Positions 17,948 through 27,141 of a stretch of DNA of 53,000 nt are shown piece after piece. Position numbers and translations under genes: made by a program. How positions within the stretch are numbered: position 1 is the first letter of the stretch; every line of letters begins with the position of its first letter. The stretch is from an uncultured Kiloniella sp. (GTDB taxonomy: Bacteria > Pseudomonadota > Alphaproteobacteria > Kiloniellales > Kiloniellaceae), in contig NZ_CAKZMP010000041.1 of the NCBI RefSeq assembly GCF_937128705.1, positions 1-53,000 on the forward strand, read 5' to 3'. Under the pieces are notes generated by a model. That model did not search any database. It was not told the origin of the DNA and saw nothing but the letters and a program-made list of their open reading frames with translations.

Positions 17948-18613
17948 ATGTCTCACAAAATCCCCTTACTATACAGCTTCAGACGCTGCCCTTACGCCAT
18001 GCGGGCGAGACTCGGCTTACAAAGCAGCCGTCAGACCTGTGAGTTACGAGAGATTGTTTTGCGCGACAAGCCAGCTGAAATGCTTCTGGCCTCGCCAAAA
18101 GGGACAGTTCCAGTTCTTGTACTTCCAAATGGCGACGTGATTGAAGAAAGCCTGGATATTATGCTTTGGGCTCTCAATAAAAATGACCCCGAAAACTGGT
18201 TATCGCCACAATCTGGTACTCTAGAAAATATGCTGGATCTCATTAATCGGTGTGAACGCGAATTTAAGGGACATCTTGATCGTTATAAATATGCCCCGCG
18301 TTACGAAGGAGCTAACCCAATTTCCCACCGTACTCTCGCTGAAAATTACTTGAATGAATTAGATACCATGCTCACAAAAAGTAATTTTTTGTTTGGCGCG
18401 CAAAGATCTCTTGCAGATATAGCCATTGCGCCTTTTATCAGACAGTTTGCCAATGTTGATCGCACATGGTTTGATCAGACAGATTATCCGCAACTGAAAA
18501 CTTGGCTCACTGAATTTCTAGACTCGCCCAGATTTAAAAGTATTTTGACAAAATATCCGCTCTGGACTGCAGGAGATCCCGTGACCTATTTCCCAGAAGA
18601 GCACGCTCTGTAA
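17948..18613 (+). CDS. glutathione S-transferase family protein
   Basis: The 221-residue protein has an N-terminal thioredoxin-fold domain starting YSFRRCPYAMRARLGL, with a CPY motif of the Cys-type GSTs. The glutathione-binding stretch is KGTVPVLVLPNGDVIEESLDIM. A helical C-terminal domain follows, with SLADIAIAPFIRQF as its conserved helix. CPYA resembles the glutaredoxin-2-like and omega-like groups, which act as thiol transferases rather than classic conjugating GSTs. The next gene, arfB, is on the same strand 51 bases away. Confidence 0.88.
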   Translation: MSHKIPLLYSFRRCPYAMRARLGLQSSRQTCELREIVLRDKPAEMLLASPKGTVPVLVLPNGDVIEESLDIMLWALNKNDPENWLSPQSGTLENMLDLINRCEREFKGHLDRYKYAPRYEGANPISHRTLAENYLNELDTMLTKSNFLFGAQRSLADIAIAPFIRQFANVDRTWFDQTDYPQLKTWLTEFLDSPRFKSILTKYPLWTAGDPVTYFPEEHAL

Positions 18614-18664
18614 GATATCTGGATGGCGAGCTTCTAAACATTCGATAACCTTCCATAGGCTTTC

Positions 18665-19090
18665 ATGCTTAAAATAACAAACACCATCCAGATCGCCGAA
18701 GAAGAGCTACAGGAAACCTTTATCAGGGCCTCTGGCTCTGGCGGCCAAAACGTTAACAAAGTTTCTTCGGCAGTCCAGTTACGGTTTAATGCAAAGCATT
18801 GCCCAACGATTTCGGTATTTGTCTTCAACCGTTTAAAAAGTCTCGCCAGCCACCTGATGACCCAAGATGGTGAGATCCTAATTACGGCAAACAGCCACCG
18901 TACTCAAGAACGCAACCGCCAAGATGCGCGCGACAGACTTACCGATTTAATCAAAAAAGCCACCGTTCAACAAAAATCGCGCCGCCCGACCAAACCGTCA
19001 AAATCTGCGAAAACCAAACGAACGGACAAAAAGAAACAACGCGGTGCGATCAAAAAAGACCGCGGCAAGGTTTCCAAATCAGACTACTAG
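18665..19090 (+). CDS. arfB: alternative ribosome-rescue factor ArfB (peptidyl-tRNA hydrolase)
   Basis: The 141-residue protein has the release-factor catalytic stretch RASGSGGQNVNKVSSAVQLR with the GGQ triad at residues 26-28. The tail is long and basic (RRPTKPSKSAKTKR, then KKKQRGAIKKDRGK). This is the ArfB/YaeJ/ICT1 architecture: the tail enters the empty mRNA channel of stalled ribosomes and GGQ hydrolyses peptidyl-tRNA. Length fits the family. It is not a full release factor because the codon-recognition domains are absent. Confidence 0.93.
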   Translation: MLKITNTIQIAEEELQETFIRASGSGGQNVNKVSSAVQLRFNAKHCPTISVFVFNRLKSLASHLMTQDGEILITANSHRTQERNRQDARDRLTDLIKKATVQQKSRRPTKPSKSAKTKRTDKKKQRGAIKKDRGKVSKSDY

Positions 19091-19115
19091 CCCGACCTTC
19101 TCTTTGTAAATTATT

Positions 19116-19595
19116 TCAATTTCTATCAGTCTCATCGTCTTTTAACATCGGGACAAAAGTCGTTGCTTTCACGCGGGAAACGGCAATTGATGTTTGGAAG
19201 CGCCGTACATTACTGTCATTAAAAAAGAAACGATGGGTGAAAGCTTCGTAATCTTTCATATTCTTTGCGATGACAATAAGTACAAAATCAGAGCCTCCTG
19301 CCACGCAATAACAATGCTGAACCTGCGGTTCTTTTTTTGCGCGTCGTTTAAAAGCATCCGTCTCGTCAATTCGGTCACGTTCGAGATCGACAGAGATTAC
19401 GGCCGTCACCTCATAACCAACAGCTTCGGGATCAACAATCGCATTTTCTGATTGGATAACCCCGCTTTCACGCAAGCGCTTTAAACGTCGCTGAACCGAT
19501 GCAGTCGATGCATTTGCCTTTTCCGAAAGCAGAGCTATTGGCGTACGCGCATCCAACTGAAGCTCTTCCAATATCCGCTTATCAACATTATCCAT
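19116..19595 (-). CDS. Lrp/AsnC-family transcriptional regulator
   Basis: The 159-residue protein has an N-terminal helix-turn-helix (DKRILEELQLDARTPIALLSE, then STASVQRRLKRLRESG) and a C-terminal RAM/AsnC ligand domain with VQHCYCVAGGSDFVLIV. It is divergent from azlCD with a 125-base AT-rich gap. This is the classic layout for an Lrp-type activator of an amino-acid exporter. A 15-bp palindrome lies just before its start codon and may be an autoregulatory site. Confidence 0.92.
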   Translation of the reverse strand: MDNVDKRILEELQLDARTPIALLSEKANASTASVQRRLKRLRESGVIQSENAIVDPEAVGYEVTAVISVDLERDRIDETDAFKRRAKKEPQVQHCYCVAGGSDFVLIVIAKNMKDYEAFTHRFFFNDSNVRRFQTSIAVSRVKATTFVPMLKDDETDRN

Positions 19596-19607
19596 AGCAT
19601 TACAATC

Positions 19608-19622
19608 ATAATTATGAATTAT
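19608..19622. promoter_or_regulatory. candidate Lrp-type operator
   Basis: ATAATT-ATG-AATTAT is a perfect inverted repeat of 6-bp arms with a 3-base centre, within AT-rich DNA 13 bases upstream of the Lrp/AsnC start codon. Lrp-family sites are commonly 15-bp AT-rich palindromes of this form. The position suits autoregulation and control of the divergent azlCD promoter. Confidence 0.45.
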
Positions 19623-19720
19623 TAGATTTTATTTAATCACATATATACATTTAATGATACAAAACAATCTTTCTATCTTGATACCTTTGAAACCTCTGTA
19701 AACACTTTTTGGTAATTTTA

Positions 19721-20404
19721 ATGAAACAAGGCTTTATAAGTATTTTGCCATTAGCTGCTGGTGCTGCCGCCTATGGATTTGTCTTTGGCGTTATTGCCGC
19801 ACAACTTGATTTCCCGTGGTGGGGCATCGCCTTAATGAGTGCCTCGGTACATGCGGGCTCATCCCAGATTGTCGCGGTAGAGCAATTCGCATCAGAAGGA
19901 TTTGTGATTGGTGCCGTCCTTGCTGGCTTGGCGCTGAATATGCGATATCTCGGCATCATAGCCTCACTCAATTCAGTCCTCAAAGAGGTTCCCCTTCTTC
20001 AACGCCTTTTTGCCATTCACATTACAAGTGATGAAAACTGGGCTTTAACTTTTGCCAAGAAAGCAAAAGATCCCTCAATTGGCGCCCCCTTCTTGATTGG
20101 GTCAGGCTTAACGATGTTCGTCACATGGATTGTTTCGACAACAGGCGGCGCTTTACTCGGACAATCGATACCTAATCTCATTGAATATGGCCTGGGGTTT
20201 GCCTTCACAGCGGCCTTTATCGCCATGGCCCGTGCGATGTGGCGTAACAAACAAGACACCCTGCCCTGGATTATAACGTTCATCGTAACGGTTGTTCTTA
20301 TCCATCTATCCCTAGGGAGTGCCTTTGCCATCATTGCGGGCAGTATCGCTGGTGTCATTACAACAGGCCTCACACAACAGATAATGAAAAAGGTTGCAGC
20401 ATGA
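19721..20404 (+). CDS. azlC: AzlC family amino-acid exporter large subunit
   Basis: The 227-residue membrane protein has the AzlC hallmark SASVHAGSSQIVAVEQFA and the LNMRYLGIIASLNSVLKEVPLLQRL stretch. ITSDENWALTF lies in the following loop. AzlC and AzlD together export branched-chain amino acids or analogues. The ATG at 19721 gives the family N-terminus MKQGFISILPLAAG; no strong ribosome site is visible. It overlaps azlD by ATGA, so the two subunits are translationally coupled. The divergent Lrp-type gene is the likely regulator. Confidence 0.9.
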   Translation: MKQGFISILPLAAGAAAYGFVFGVIAAQLDFPWWGIALMSASVHAGSSQIVAVEQFASEGFVIGAVLAGLALNMRYLGIIASLNSVLKEVPLLQRLFAIHITSDENWALTFAKKAKDPSIGAPFLIGSGLTMFVTWIVSTTGGALLGQSIPNLIEYGLGFAFTAAFIAMARAMWRNKQDTLPWIITFIVTVVLIHLSLGSAFAIIAGSIAGVITTGLTQQIMKKVAA

Positions 20405-20700
20405 CTGACGCACAATGGCTTTTGATCGGAACACTGGCTTTTGGTGCCTATTCGATCCGATTTTTGGGGCTGGTAAGCGGGCAACTGATAAGTGAGCACA
20501 AATACCTGAGCAAGTTCCTCGCCGATTTGCCTGGCTGTTTGATTGTCGCATTGATCGCGTCCTCTCTCGCAGGGGAGAATACGATCACCTGGATAGCAGC
20601 GGCGATTACCTTGGCGATTGCTTTAATGACAAATCATGTCGTGATGACTATGGCTTTCGGCTTTATCACAATATTCACTTTAAACCATTATTTTGTATAG
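20401..20700 (+). CDS. azlD: AzlD family small subunit of amino-acid exporter
   Basis: The 99-residue protein has three or four predicted membrane helices and the AzlD pattern YSIRFLGLVSG near the start, LADLPGCLIVALIASSL in the middle and ALMTNHVVMTMAFG at the end. It overlaps azlC by 4 bases (ATGA). It is required with AzlC for export in characterised systems. Confidence 0.9.
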   Translation: MTDAQWLLIGTLAFGAYSIRFLGLVSGQLISEHKYLSKFLADLPGCLIVALIASSLAGENTITWIAAAITLAIALMTNHVVMTMAFGFITIFTLNHYFV

Positions 20701-20748
20701 CTGACTTTAATATGGAGCTGGGAAAATCAAGACGACAAAGCCTCGTGT

Positions 20749-21228
20749 CTAGATATCCAGCTTCATAAATACCTCGTCATTTAAAGCTATAGCCCCTAGA
20801 TTTTTATAAAATTTTTGAGCTGGGGAATTATTGGCCCAGACAGTCCAGACAAGGAGATCACAGTCATTCTCTCGACCAACTTGACGAAGCTCCTTAATCA
20901 TCATTTTCCCAATACCCTTCGACCGCCATTCTTCACGTACGAACAAATCAGTCATGAAGATCATGCTTTGAAAACTATCAGCCCAAAATCCGAAATTGTA
21001 GATCGCATAGCCTACAGGCTTCCCCCCATTCTCTGCCATTAATGCAGAAAAAATCGGCTTATCCCCAAAGCCATGTTTTAAGAGCTGTGCGAGACTGGCC
21101 TCAGTATCAAAGCCTGATCGATCTTCTCCTAATGCGGTAAGATGGCGTGCAAATTCTTCAGCCATACTCACAAGCGCCAACATATCATTACGATTTGCTA
21201 TGCGAATAAAAACACTCTCGGATACCAT
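20749..21228 (-). CDS. GNAT-family N-acetyltransferase
   Basis: The 159-residue protein begins VFIRIANRNDMLALVSMAEEFA, the usual GNAT first strand and helix. The acetyl-CoA pyrophosphate loop is EEWRSKGIGKMMI (R/Q-x-x-G-x-G/A form), followed by WANNSPAQKFYKNLGA. The final stretch points to the group acting on polyamines or small amines, but the substrate is not predictable. It is a single gene between azlD (convergent) and an orphan binding protein (divergent). Confidence 0.88.
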   Translation of the reverse strand: MVSESVFIRIANRNDMLALVSMAEEFARHLTALGEDRSGFDTEASLAQLLKHGFGDKPIFSALMAENGGKPVGYAIYNFGFWADSFQSMIFMTDLFVREEWRSKGIGKMMIKELRQVGRENDCDLLVWTVWANNSPAQKFYKNLGAIALNDEVFMKLDI

Positions 21229-21359
21229 CTCATCTGTCCTTTTAATGGCTGAGAAAATGACGACAGAAATATTTCATATAATTAAAAAGATAGCTTTTAA
21301 CACGAATTGCACAGTACAATTCATGCAGTTGACATTTTAAAGCTTGGTTATTACGCACA

Positions 21360-22178
21360 ATGCCATCAAAAATATGCGTTAGAGAATGTATATCCCGCAG
21401 GACAAGCAGGGTTCTTTTTTTCTTTATAAGTATTTTTATATTCTTTATTTCAGTAACAAACACGCAAGCCAATGTTAAAACAATCAAGATCGGCGTCAGC
21501 CATTTTCCTCCCTTTTTTACAATAGAACAAAACCATCCCCTGAGTGGTCTTGGTATAGACCTGATCGCAGCGATGAACGACATCCAGACTGGCTATCGAT
21601 TTGAAATTGTGGAATCAAGCCCACGCCGCCGTCATGCGATGTTTAAAAAAGGCTTGTATGATATCTCTTTATTTGACCATTTAAAATGGGGGTGGAACCC
21701 TGAAGAAGTTGATGCGACAAAAGTATTCCTTAGGGGCGGCGAACGTTATATCACCGCAGGCAGCCCTAAAATTACCCAAAATTTCTTCACTGATGTTTCT
21801 TCAAAAAAAATCGGTGCCATCCTAGGATATCACTATCGCTTTGCAGACTTTGAAACTGATCCGGAGAAGCTAAAAAAGCGTTTTGATATAAACTTGGTCA
21901 CATACCAAGAACAGATAATCAAACAAGTTTTATCTCATCGCATACAAATTGGCGTTATCACGGAAACTTTTCTCAAAAAATATCTAAGAGAAAATAGTGA
22001 GGATCGGGAAAAAATCACTATTTCTGATACTTACGATCAGGAATACAACTTTGTCGGTATTGTCAGAAAAAAGGCTCTGATATCAGCTTCTGAGCTGGAA
22101 CATATTATTATATCCGTTATTAAAAGCCCTAAATATCAGTGGGTCGCCGATCAATACGGTATAAAGTGGCAAAATTGA
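21360..22178 (+). CDS. periplasmic solute-binding protein, orphan
   Basis: The 272-residue protein begins with a basic stretch and a long hydrophobic segment (FFFISIFIFFISV), then TQANVKTIKIGVSHFPPFF, the start of an SBP_bac_3-like domain. GLGIDLIAAMNDI and SSPRRRHAMFKKGLYDISLFDHLKWGW follow. The latter pattern is also seen in the orphan binding proteins of marine alphaproteobacteria that resemble the product of the gene at 6063. No permease genes lie nearby. The very hydrophobic leader could be an uncleaved anchor. Ligand unknown. Confidence 0.8.
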   Translation: MPSKICVRECISRRTSRVLFFFISIFIFFISVTNTQANVKTIKIGVSHFPPFFTIEQNHPLSGLGIDLIAAMNDIQTGYRFEIVESSPRRRHAMFKKGLYDISLFDHLKWGWNPEEVDATKVFLRGGERYITAGSPKITQNFFTDVSSKKIGAILGYHYRFADFETDPEKLKKRFDINLVTYQEQIIKQVLSHRIQIGVITETFLKKYLRENSEDREKITISDTYDQEYNFVGIVRKKALISASELEHIIISVIKSPKYQWVADQYGIKWQN

Positions 22179-22201
22179 AGCGGAGGAGCTTAAAGAAAGC
22201 C

Positions 22202-23878
22202 CTAGAGTTTGTGATAGTCCCTGAGCTTCTCGTAATCACCTTCACGAAGATACTCAAACAACGTACGTCTTTCTTCTTCTCCAACACCTGCAGCCTCTAA
22301 CGCCGACGCCCCCAACCTCAGACTAGCTTCAACTGTTTCCGGTATCGCGTGCGACGCACCAAGCTTTGTAAAGTGGTCGGCATCAGGCCAATCCCTGACC
22401 CTGACATGTAACGGTACATCAGGATAGAGACGCTTCATTGTGCGCACGACACCTTCGGCTGCTTTATAATTATCCAGTGTAATTACAACCAAACGCGCCC
22501 GTCCAGCCCCAACAGACTTTAAAATCTCGGGACGACTGGCATCACCAAAAAGAACATTATAACCCAGCCGACGTCCACTCGCGACTTTTTTGGCGTCCAT
22601 GTCAATTGCAACCGTCGCGACATCAACCTTCCTCAGCATCCCTGCGATCACTTCACCAACGCGTCCAAATCCAGCGACAATAACGGGGCGTTCAGGTACA
22701 GGTTCCGAGACTTCCATCGCGTCTGACGCGGGGGATTTAAGCCATTCAGCCAATAGCTCCCCGGCTTTGACCATCATTGGCGTTGTCACCATGCTCAAAA
22801 CGATGACAGCAATCAGGGTTTCCATCATACCTTCTGGTAATAGATTCAAGCTTTCACCCAGCGTGAACAACACAAATCCGAATTCCCCCGCTTGCGAAAG
22901 CAAAAACCCACACTTAACTGCGATCGACAATGGGGTTTTCCATATCTTTGCCAACACAATAATGACCAAGGCTTTGACAATGATGAGGGCAAGGGCACCA
23001 AGGATCACAACTTCCAGATTATCAAAGACCGTTCCCGGCACAAATGACATGCCCACGCTCATAAAAAAGAGCCCGAGTAACAAACCACGGAATGGCATGA
23101 CATCTGCCTCGATCTGTTGCTTGTACTCTGATTCTGAAAGCAACACGCCCGCAATAAAAGCGCCCATCGCCATGGAAAGCCCAACCAGTTCCATAATCCA
23201 GGCAAACCCCAGTACGAGCAAAAGGGCCGTTGCGACAAAAACATCGCTATTCTTGCTATGCGCGATGGCATGTAACATCGGGTTGATTGCGTAACGCCCG
23301 GCAATCAGGACAGAAATAAAAATGCCCACCGACTGTAAAAGCGCAAACCCCATGGAAACCGAAAACCGCATCTCGCCATAGGACAACAATGGCAAAAGGA
23401 TCAACAGAGGGACAACTGCTAGATCCTGAAAAAGAAGAATAGAAAAACTGGTTCGCCCCCAATGGCTTGTTGTCTGATGCTGATCCGCAAGAATTTGAAC
23501 CCCAAAGGCCGTGGAAGAAAGCGCGAGACCAAAACCAACGACCAATGCTGTTTCCCGCGCAAGGCCAAAAGCAAAATAACTAAAGACCGCAATAAGCAAC
23601 CCCGAAACAAAAACCTGTAGGCCACCCAAGCCAAATACCAGCTTCCGCAAAACCCAAAGACGTTGGGGTTTAATTTCGATTCCAATTAAAAACAGAAGAA
23701 AAACAACACCGAACTCACCGATATGAAGCATGTAGTCAGCATCGTTTACAAGGCCCAAACCTGCGGGACCGATAACTGCCCCTGCTGCGAGATACCCAAG
23801 AACGGACCCAAGACCCAGTCGGCTAAACAACAAAACCGCCACCACGGATGCTGCCAGCAACGATACGATCTCGATCAT
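22202..23878 (-). CDS. CPA2 monovalent cation:proton antiporter with TrkA-N domain
   Basis: The 558-residue protein has an N-terminal Na+/H+ exchanger domain of about 12 helices (SRLGLGSVLGYLAAGAVIGP and LFLIGIEIKP near the start; SLSMAMGAFIAGVLLSESEY in the middle). A cytoplasmic NAD-binding domain with IVAGFGRVGEVIAGML follows, then a short helical tail. This is the KefB/KefC/YbaL layout: potassium or sodium efflux coupled to protons, gated by nucleotide or glutathione-type ligands. GGGAGAAGA upstream of the ATG at 23878 fixes the start. No KefF/KefG-type partner gene is adjacent. Confidence 0.9.
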   Translation of the reverse strand: MIEIVSLLAASVVAVLLFSRLGLGSVLGYLAAGAVIGPAGLGLVNDADYMLHIGEFGVVFLLFLIGIEIKPQRLWVLRKLVFGLGGLQVFVSGLLIAVFSYFAFGLARETALVVGFGLALSSTAFGVQILADQHQTTSHWGRTSFSILLFQDLAVVPLLILLPLLSYGEMRFSVSMGFALLQSVGIFISVLIAGRYAINPMLHAIAHSKNSDVFVATALLLVLGFAWIMELVGLSMAMGAFIAGVLLSESEYKQQIEADVMPFRGLLLGLFFMSVGMSFVPGTVFDNLEVVILGALALIIVKALVIIVLAKIWKTPLSIAVKCGFLLSQAGEFGFVLFTLGESLNLLPEGMMETLIAVIVLSMVTTPMMVKAGELLAEWLKSPASDAMEVSEPVPERPVIVAGFGRVGEVIAGMLRKVDVATVAIDMDAKKVASGRRLGYNVLFGDASRPEILKSVGAGRARLVVITLDNYKAAEGVVRTMKRLYPDVPLHVRVRDWPDADHFTKLGASHAIPETVEASLRLGASALEAAGVGEEERRTLFEYLREGDYEKLRDYHKL

Positions 23879-24163
23879 TCTTCTCCCTCTCCCCCGACAC
23901 AAATTTATTGAGTGCTATTCATACCGGTATAATCAATTTGCGTTCAATTTTGACAAAGCGCTTTTGTCTGATTTTCTTATCATATCGTCAGAATAAATAT
24001 ATATGGTTAATTTCAAGAATCGGTGTTCTTTCCCTCATTCTGCCATCTGCAATTTTTTGTCAGAGCAAACCTTTGACCTCTTCCCATAAAGCCGCCAGAA
24101 TAGTGGTCCAACCAAAATCGCCTTCCAAAAATCCATATAATTTACACCTAACGAGTACGCGTC

Positions 24164-25741
24164 ATGTCACATAGTTTTTCCATTTCACAATCCGTCAAAA
24201 AACCAGCCATCAAGTCAGCGGGCGGTGTTGTTGCAGCACAACACATAACCGCAGCAAAAATAGGAACAGAAATTCTTGAACAAGGGGGTGACGCTGTTGA
24301 TGCAGCCGTCGCCGTTTCTTTTGCTATGGGGGTTTTAGAACCCTGGATGAGTGGCCCTGCTGGTGGTGGCGCCATGATGATATGGCGAGAAGAAGAACAA
24401 AAAGCTTACGCACTAACCTATGGCATGAAATCACCAAAATCTCTGAACCCTAGCGCCTTCCCACTATCAAAAGACGGTAAAGCCGCCGACCTTTTCCCCT
24501 GGCGGGCTGTCGAAGGTGACCTGAATGTACAGGGACCACTTTCCATTGCCGTTCCCGGCACTGTTGCTGGCGCAGGAAAAGCCCATTCTGCATTTGGTAA
24601 AATGCCATGGAAAGACCTGTTACAACCAGCCATCAAAGAAGCAAAATCAGGGCTACTTGTTGATTGGTATGCCGCCCTTATCATTGCCTCGGCAACGCGC
24701 GCACTATCAAAAGATCCGCATGCAGCGGCGACTTTTCTCGAAGATGGCCAATGGCCAACCATCGCTGGCTGGACGGCTCTATCAGAAAAACGAATAGATC
24801 AATCCCTATTTGCCAGCACGCTCAGCCGTTTGGCCGATCAAGGACCGGACGATTTTTATAGCGGCGATATTGCGGAAACCATGGTCAAAGATATTCAAGA
24901 CAAAGGTGGCTTTCTATCATTAGATGACCTTGCCTCTTATGCCATTGAATTTGAAGATCCACTGACAATCCCTTACCGAAACAGTCGTGTATTCGCAACA
25001 CCGACATTGACTGCGGGGCCCACCCTTGCGGATACACTTGGGCAGATGGAAAAACTATTTACTCCGGGCTCCACACCATCACCGGAAAGCTTCAATGCCT
25101 ACGCCGAAGCTTTAAACAATGCCTATAAAAGAAGACTGACATCCATGGGGGATCAGGATGCCCCCCATGCGCCATCATGTACCACACATTTTTCCGTGGT
25201 AGATCGCCACGGCAACATGGTTTCCATGACCCAAACTCTACTGTCTCTTTTCGGGTCACGTGTCGTGTCCCCCAACACAGGACTGCTGATGAACAATGGC
25301 ATCATGTGGTTTGATCCTGAACAAGGGCACCCCAACTCTTTGGCACCCAACAAACGCTGCTTGATGAATGTTTGCCCGGTAATCGGCGAACAGGGTGATC
25401 GACGCTTTGCTATTGGCGCTTCGGGGGGGCGAAAAATCATGCCCGCTGTTATGCACCTGACCTCGTTCATGACCGACCATGGCATGAGCTTAGAGGAAGC
25501 CTTTCATCACCCCAGAATGGATGTGTCCGGGGGGGACGTGATCATTGCCGACGAAGACCTCGATCCGGAAATCATTTCAGCGCTATCTCAAAAACACGAT
25601 GTAACGACAACAAAACGAACTGTATTCCCCTATGCCTTTGCCTGCCCCGCGGGCGTTTCCAGAGAAAACGGTGTGAATTCCGGATGTACCGAAATTATGT
25701 CGCCGTGGGGTGATGCTGTAGCAGAAGAAGGTGTGAAATAA
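24164..25741 (+). CDS. gamma-glutamyltransferase family protein, no signal peptide
   Basis: The 525-residue Ntn-hydrolase has the GGT signatures [20 protein letters not shown] and [10 protein letters not shown] near the start. The predicted autocleavage site lies before Thr340 in [13 protein letters not shown], and the mature nucleophile would be that Thr. [16 protein letters not shown] and [12 protein letters not shown] complete the small subunit. Classical bacterial GGTs are periplasmic, but this protein starts [13 protein letters not shown] with no signal peptide, so it is probably cytoplasmic like other non-classical family members (acylases, gamma-glutamyl hydrolases). Its stop overlaps the M20 peptidase start (TAATG). 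Substrate unknown. Confidence 0.87.
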   Translation: MSHSFSISQSVKKPAIKSAGGVVAAQHITAAKIGTEILEQGGDAVDAAVAVSFAMGVLEPWMSGPAGGGAMMIWREEEQKAYALTYGMKSPKSLNPSAFPLSKDGKAADLFPWRAVEGDLNVQGPLSIAVPGTVAGAGKAHSAFGKMPWKDLLQPAIKEAKSGLLVDWYAALIIASATRALSKDPHAAATFLEDGQWPTIAGWTALSEKRIDQSLFASTLSRLADQGPDDFYSGDIAETMVKDIQDKGGFLSLDDLASYAIEFEDPLTIPYRNSRVFATPTLTAGPTLADTLGQMEKLFTPGSTPSPESFNAYAEALNNAYKRRLTSMGDQDAPHAPSCTTHFSVVDRHGNMVSMTQTLLSLFGSRVVSPNTGLLMNNGIMWFDPEQGHPNSLAPNKRCLMNVCPVIGEQGDRRFAIGASGGRKIMPAVMHLTSFMTDHGMSLEEAFHHPRMDVSGGDVIIADEDLDPEIISALSQKHDVTTTKRTVFPYAFACPAGVSRENGVNSGCTEIMSPWGDAVAEEGVK

Positions 25742-27141
25742 TGTCCACACGTGACGCAACCATCAAAAGGGCAGAAAGCTATTATGATGATGGTCAATTT
25801 CTCACAGATTTGGAACGTCTGATTGCCGTTGAAACTGAAAGCCAAAACCCGGATCAATACACAGAACTTCACAGGTACCTGAACGAAGCGATAACACCGC
25901 TACTCAATAAGCTGGATATCATCAGCAAGATATACGAAAACCCCGCCCCTTCAGGGGGACCTTTTTTGGTCGGTGAACGGATCGAAGCACCGGATCTGCC
26001 AACGGTTCTGACCTATGGCCATGGGGATGTCATTCGCGCACAAACAGAGCAGTGGCAAGATGGATTACATCCCTTCAAGGTAATTACGCGGGGTGATAAA
26101 ATTTATGGCCGGGGAACCGCAGACAACAAGGGGCAGCACCTGATTAACCTTACTGCCTTGTCGTGCCTTCTTGAAGAAAAAGGATCACTTGGTTTTAACT
26201 TAAAAATCATCATAGAAACATCGGAAGAGACTGGCTCTGCTGGCCTCGCCGACTTCTTTGAAAGCCACAAAGAACTCCTAAAGGCCGACGTTTTGATTGC
26301 GTCAGATGGTCCAAGATTACAACCAGATACGCCAACGTTGTTTATGGGCACCCGTGGGGCAATTAATTTCGATCTATCAGTCAACTTGCGGGAAGGCGCC
26401 AACCATTCCGGGAACTGGGGTGGGTTGCTGGCTGATCCTGCTATAATATTATCCCACGCAATTGCGTCCATCACAGATGCGCGGGGTCAGATACAAATTC
26501 CTGAATGGCGGCCAACAAGCTTGACCGAGGACATAAAAAACACTCTTCAAGGCTTACCAATTGATGGTGGCCCAGAAATAAATCACGACTGGGGAGAAGA
26601 AGGACTTGATCCGGCACAACGGGCTTTTGGATGGAACTCATTCGCTGTACTTGCAATGAAAAGCGGTGTTCCCGAAGCCCCAGTTAATGCCATATCAGGT
26701 CAGGCAAATGCCCATTGTCAGCTACGGTTTGTTGTCGGAACCGATACTGATAATATATTACCAGCCTTACGGCGACACCTCGATGAAGCTGGATTTTCTG
26801 CTGTAGAAATCATTCCCAGTAAGGAAGCATTCTTTAAAGCAACCCGGCTTGATCCAGACCATCCTTGGGTTAGCTTTGCAGCAAAATCCATAGAAGAAAC
26901 CAGCGGAAAGAAAGCCCACATTCTCCCAAATTTAGCTGGCTCTCTTCCCAACGAAACCTTTAGCAAAATTCTTGGCCTCCCGACGGTATGGATCCCACAT
27001 TCCTATGGTGGCTGCTCGCAACATGCTCCCAATGAACATCTACTCCAACCTATTGTCAAAGATGGCCTTAGAAATATGGCAGGGCTTTTTTGGGATCTAT
27101 CCGAGGCAGACTTATCCGGAGCAAACAGGGATAGCTTCTAG
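25741..27141 (+). CDS. M20-family metallopeptidase
   Basis: The 466-residue peptidase has the M20 zinc ligands His94 in TYGHGDV and Asp128 in [10 protein letters not shown], and the general base Glu162-Glu163 in [10 protein letters not shown]. The dimerisation lid domain lies between about 200 and 330. The ligand HSYGG appears near the C-terminus. Family members cleave dipeptides, N-acyl or N-carbamoyl amino acids. Coupling to the GGT-family gene by a one-base TAATG overlap suggests sequential action on the same substrate in the cytoplasm. Its stop codon is shared within a CTAG with the convergent M81 gene. Confidence 0.9.
   Translation: MSTRDATIKRAESYYDDGQFLTDLERLIAVETESQNPDQYTELHRYLNEAITPLLNKLDIISKIYENPAPSGGPFLVGERIEAPDLPTVLTYGHGDVIRAQTEQWQDGLHPFKVITRGDKIYGRGTADNKGQHLINLTALSCLLEEKGSLGFNLKIIIETSEETGSAGLADFFESHKELLKADVLIASDGPRLQPDTPTLFMGTRGAINFDLSVNLREGANHSGNWGGLLADPAIILSHAIASITDARGQIQIPEWRPTSLTEDIKNTLQGLPIDGGPEINHDWGEEGLDPAQRAFGWNSFAVLAMKSGVPEAPVNAISGQANAHCQLRFVVGTDTDNILPALRRHLDEAGFSAVEIIPSKEAFFKATRLDPDHPWVSFAAKSIEETSGKKAHILPNLAGSLPNETFSKILGLPTVWIPHSYGGCSQHAPNEHLLQPIVKDGLRNMAGLFWDLSEADLSGANRDSF

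Noticed and set aside
22590-23294. 234-residue open frame on the plus strand
   Set aside because: It lies antisense to the CPA2 antiporter gene, is Ser/Thr/Pro-rich without domains, and has no ribosome site.
23952-23968. GACAAA-N5-TTTGTC palindrome before the CPA2 gene
   Set aside because: It is short and in an AT-rich region 74 bases from the start codon, with no second copy and no adjacent regulator gene, so it was not called as an operator.
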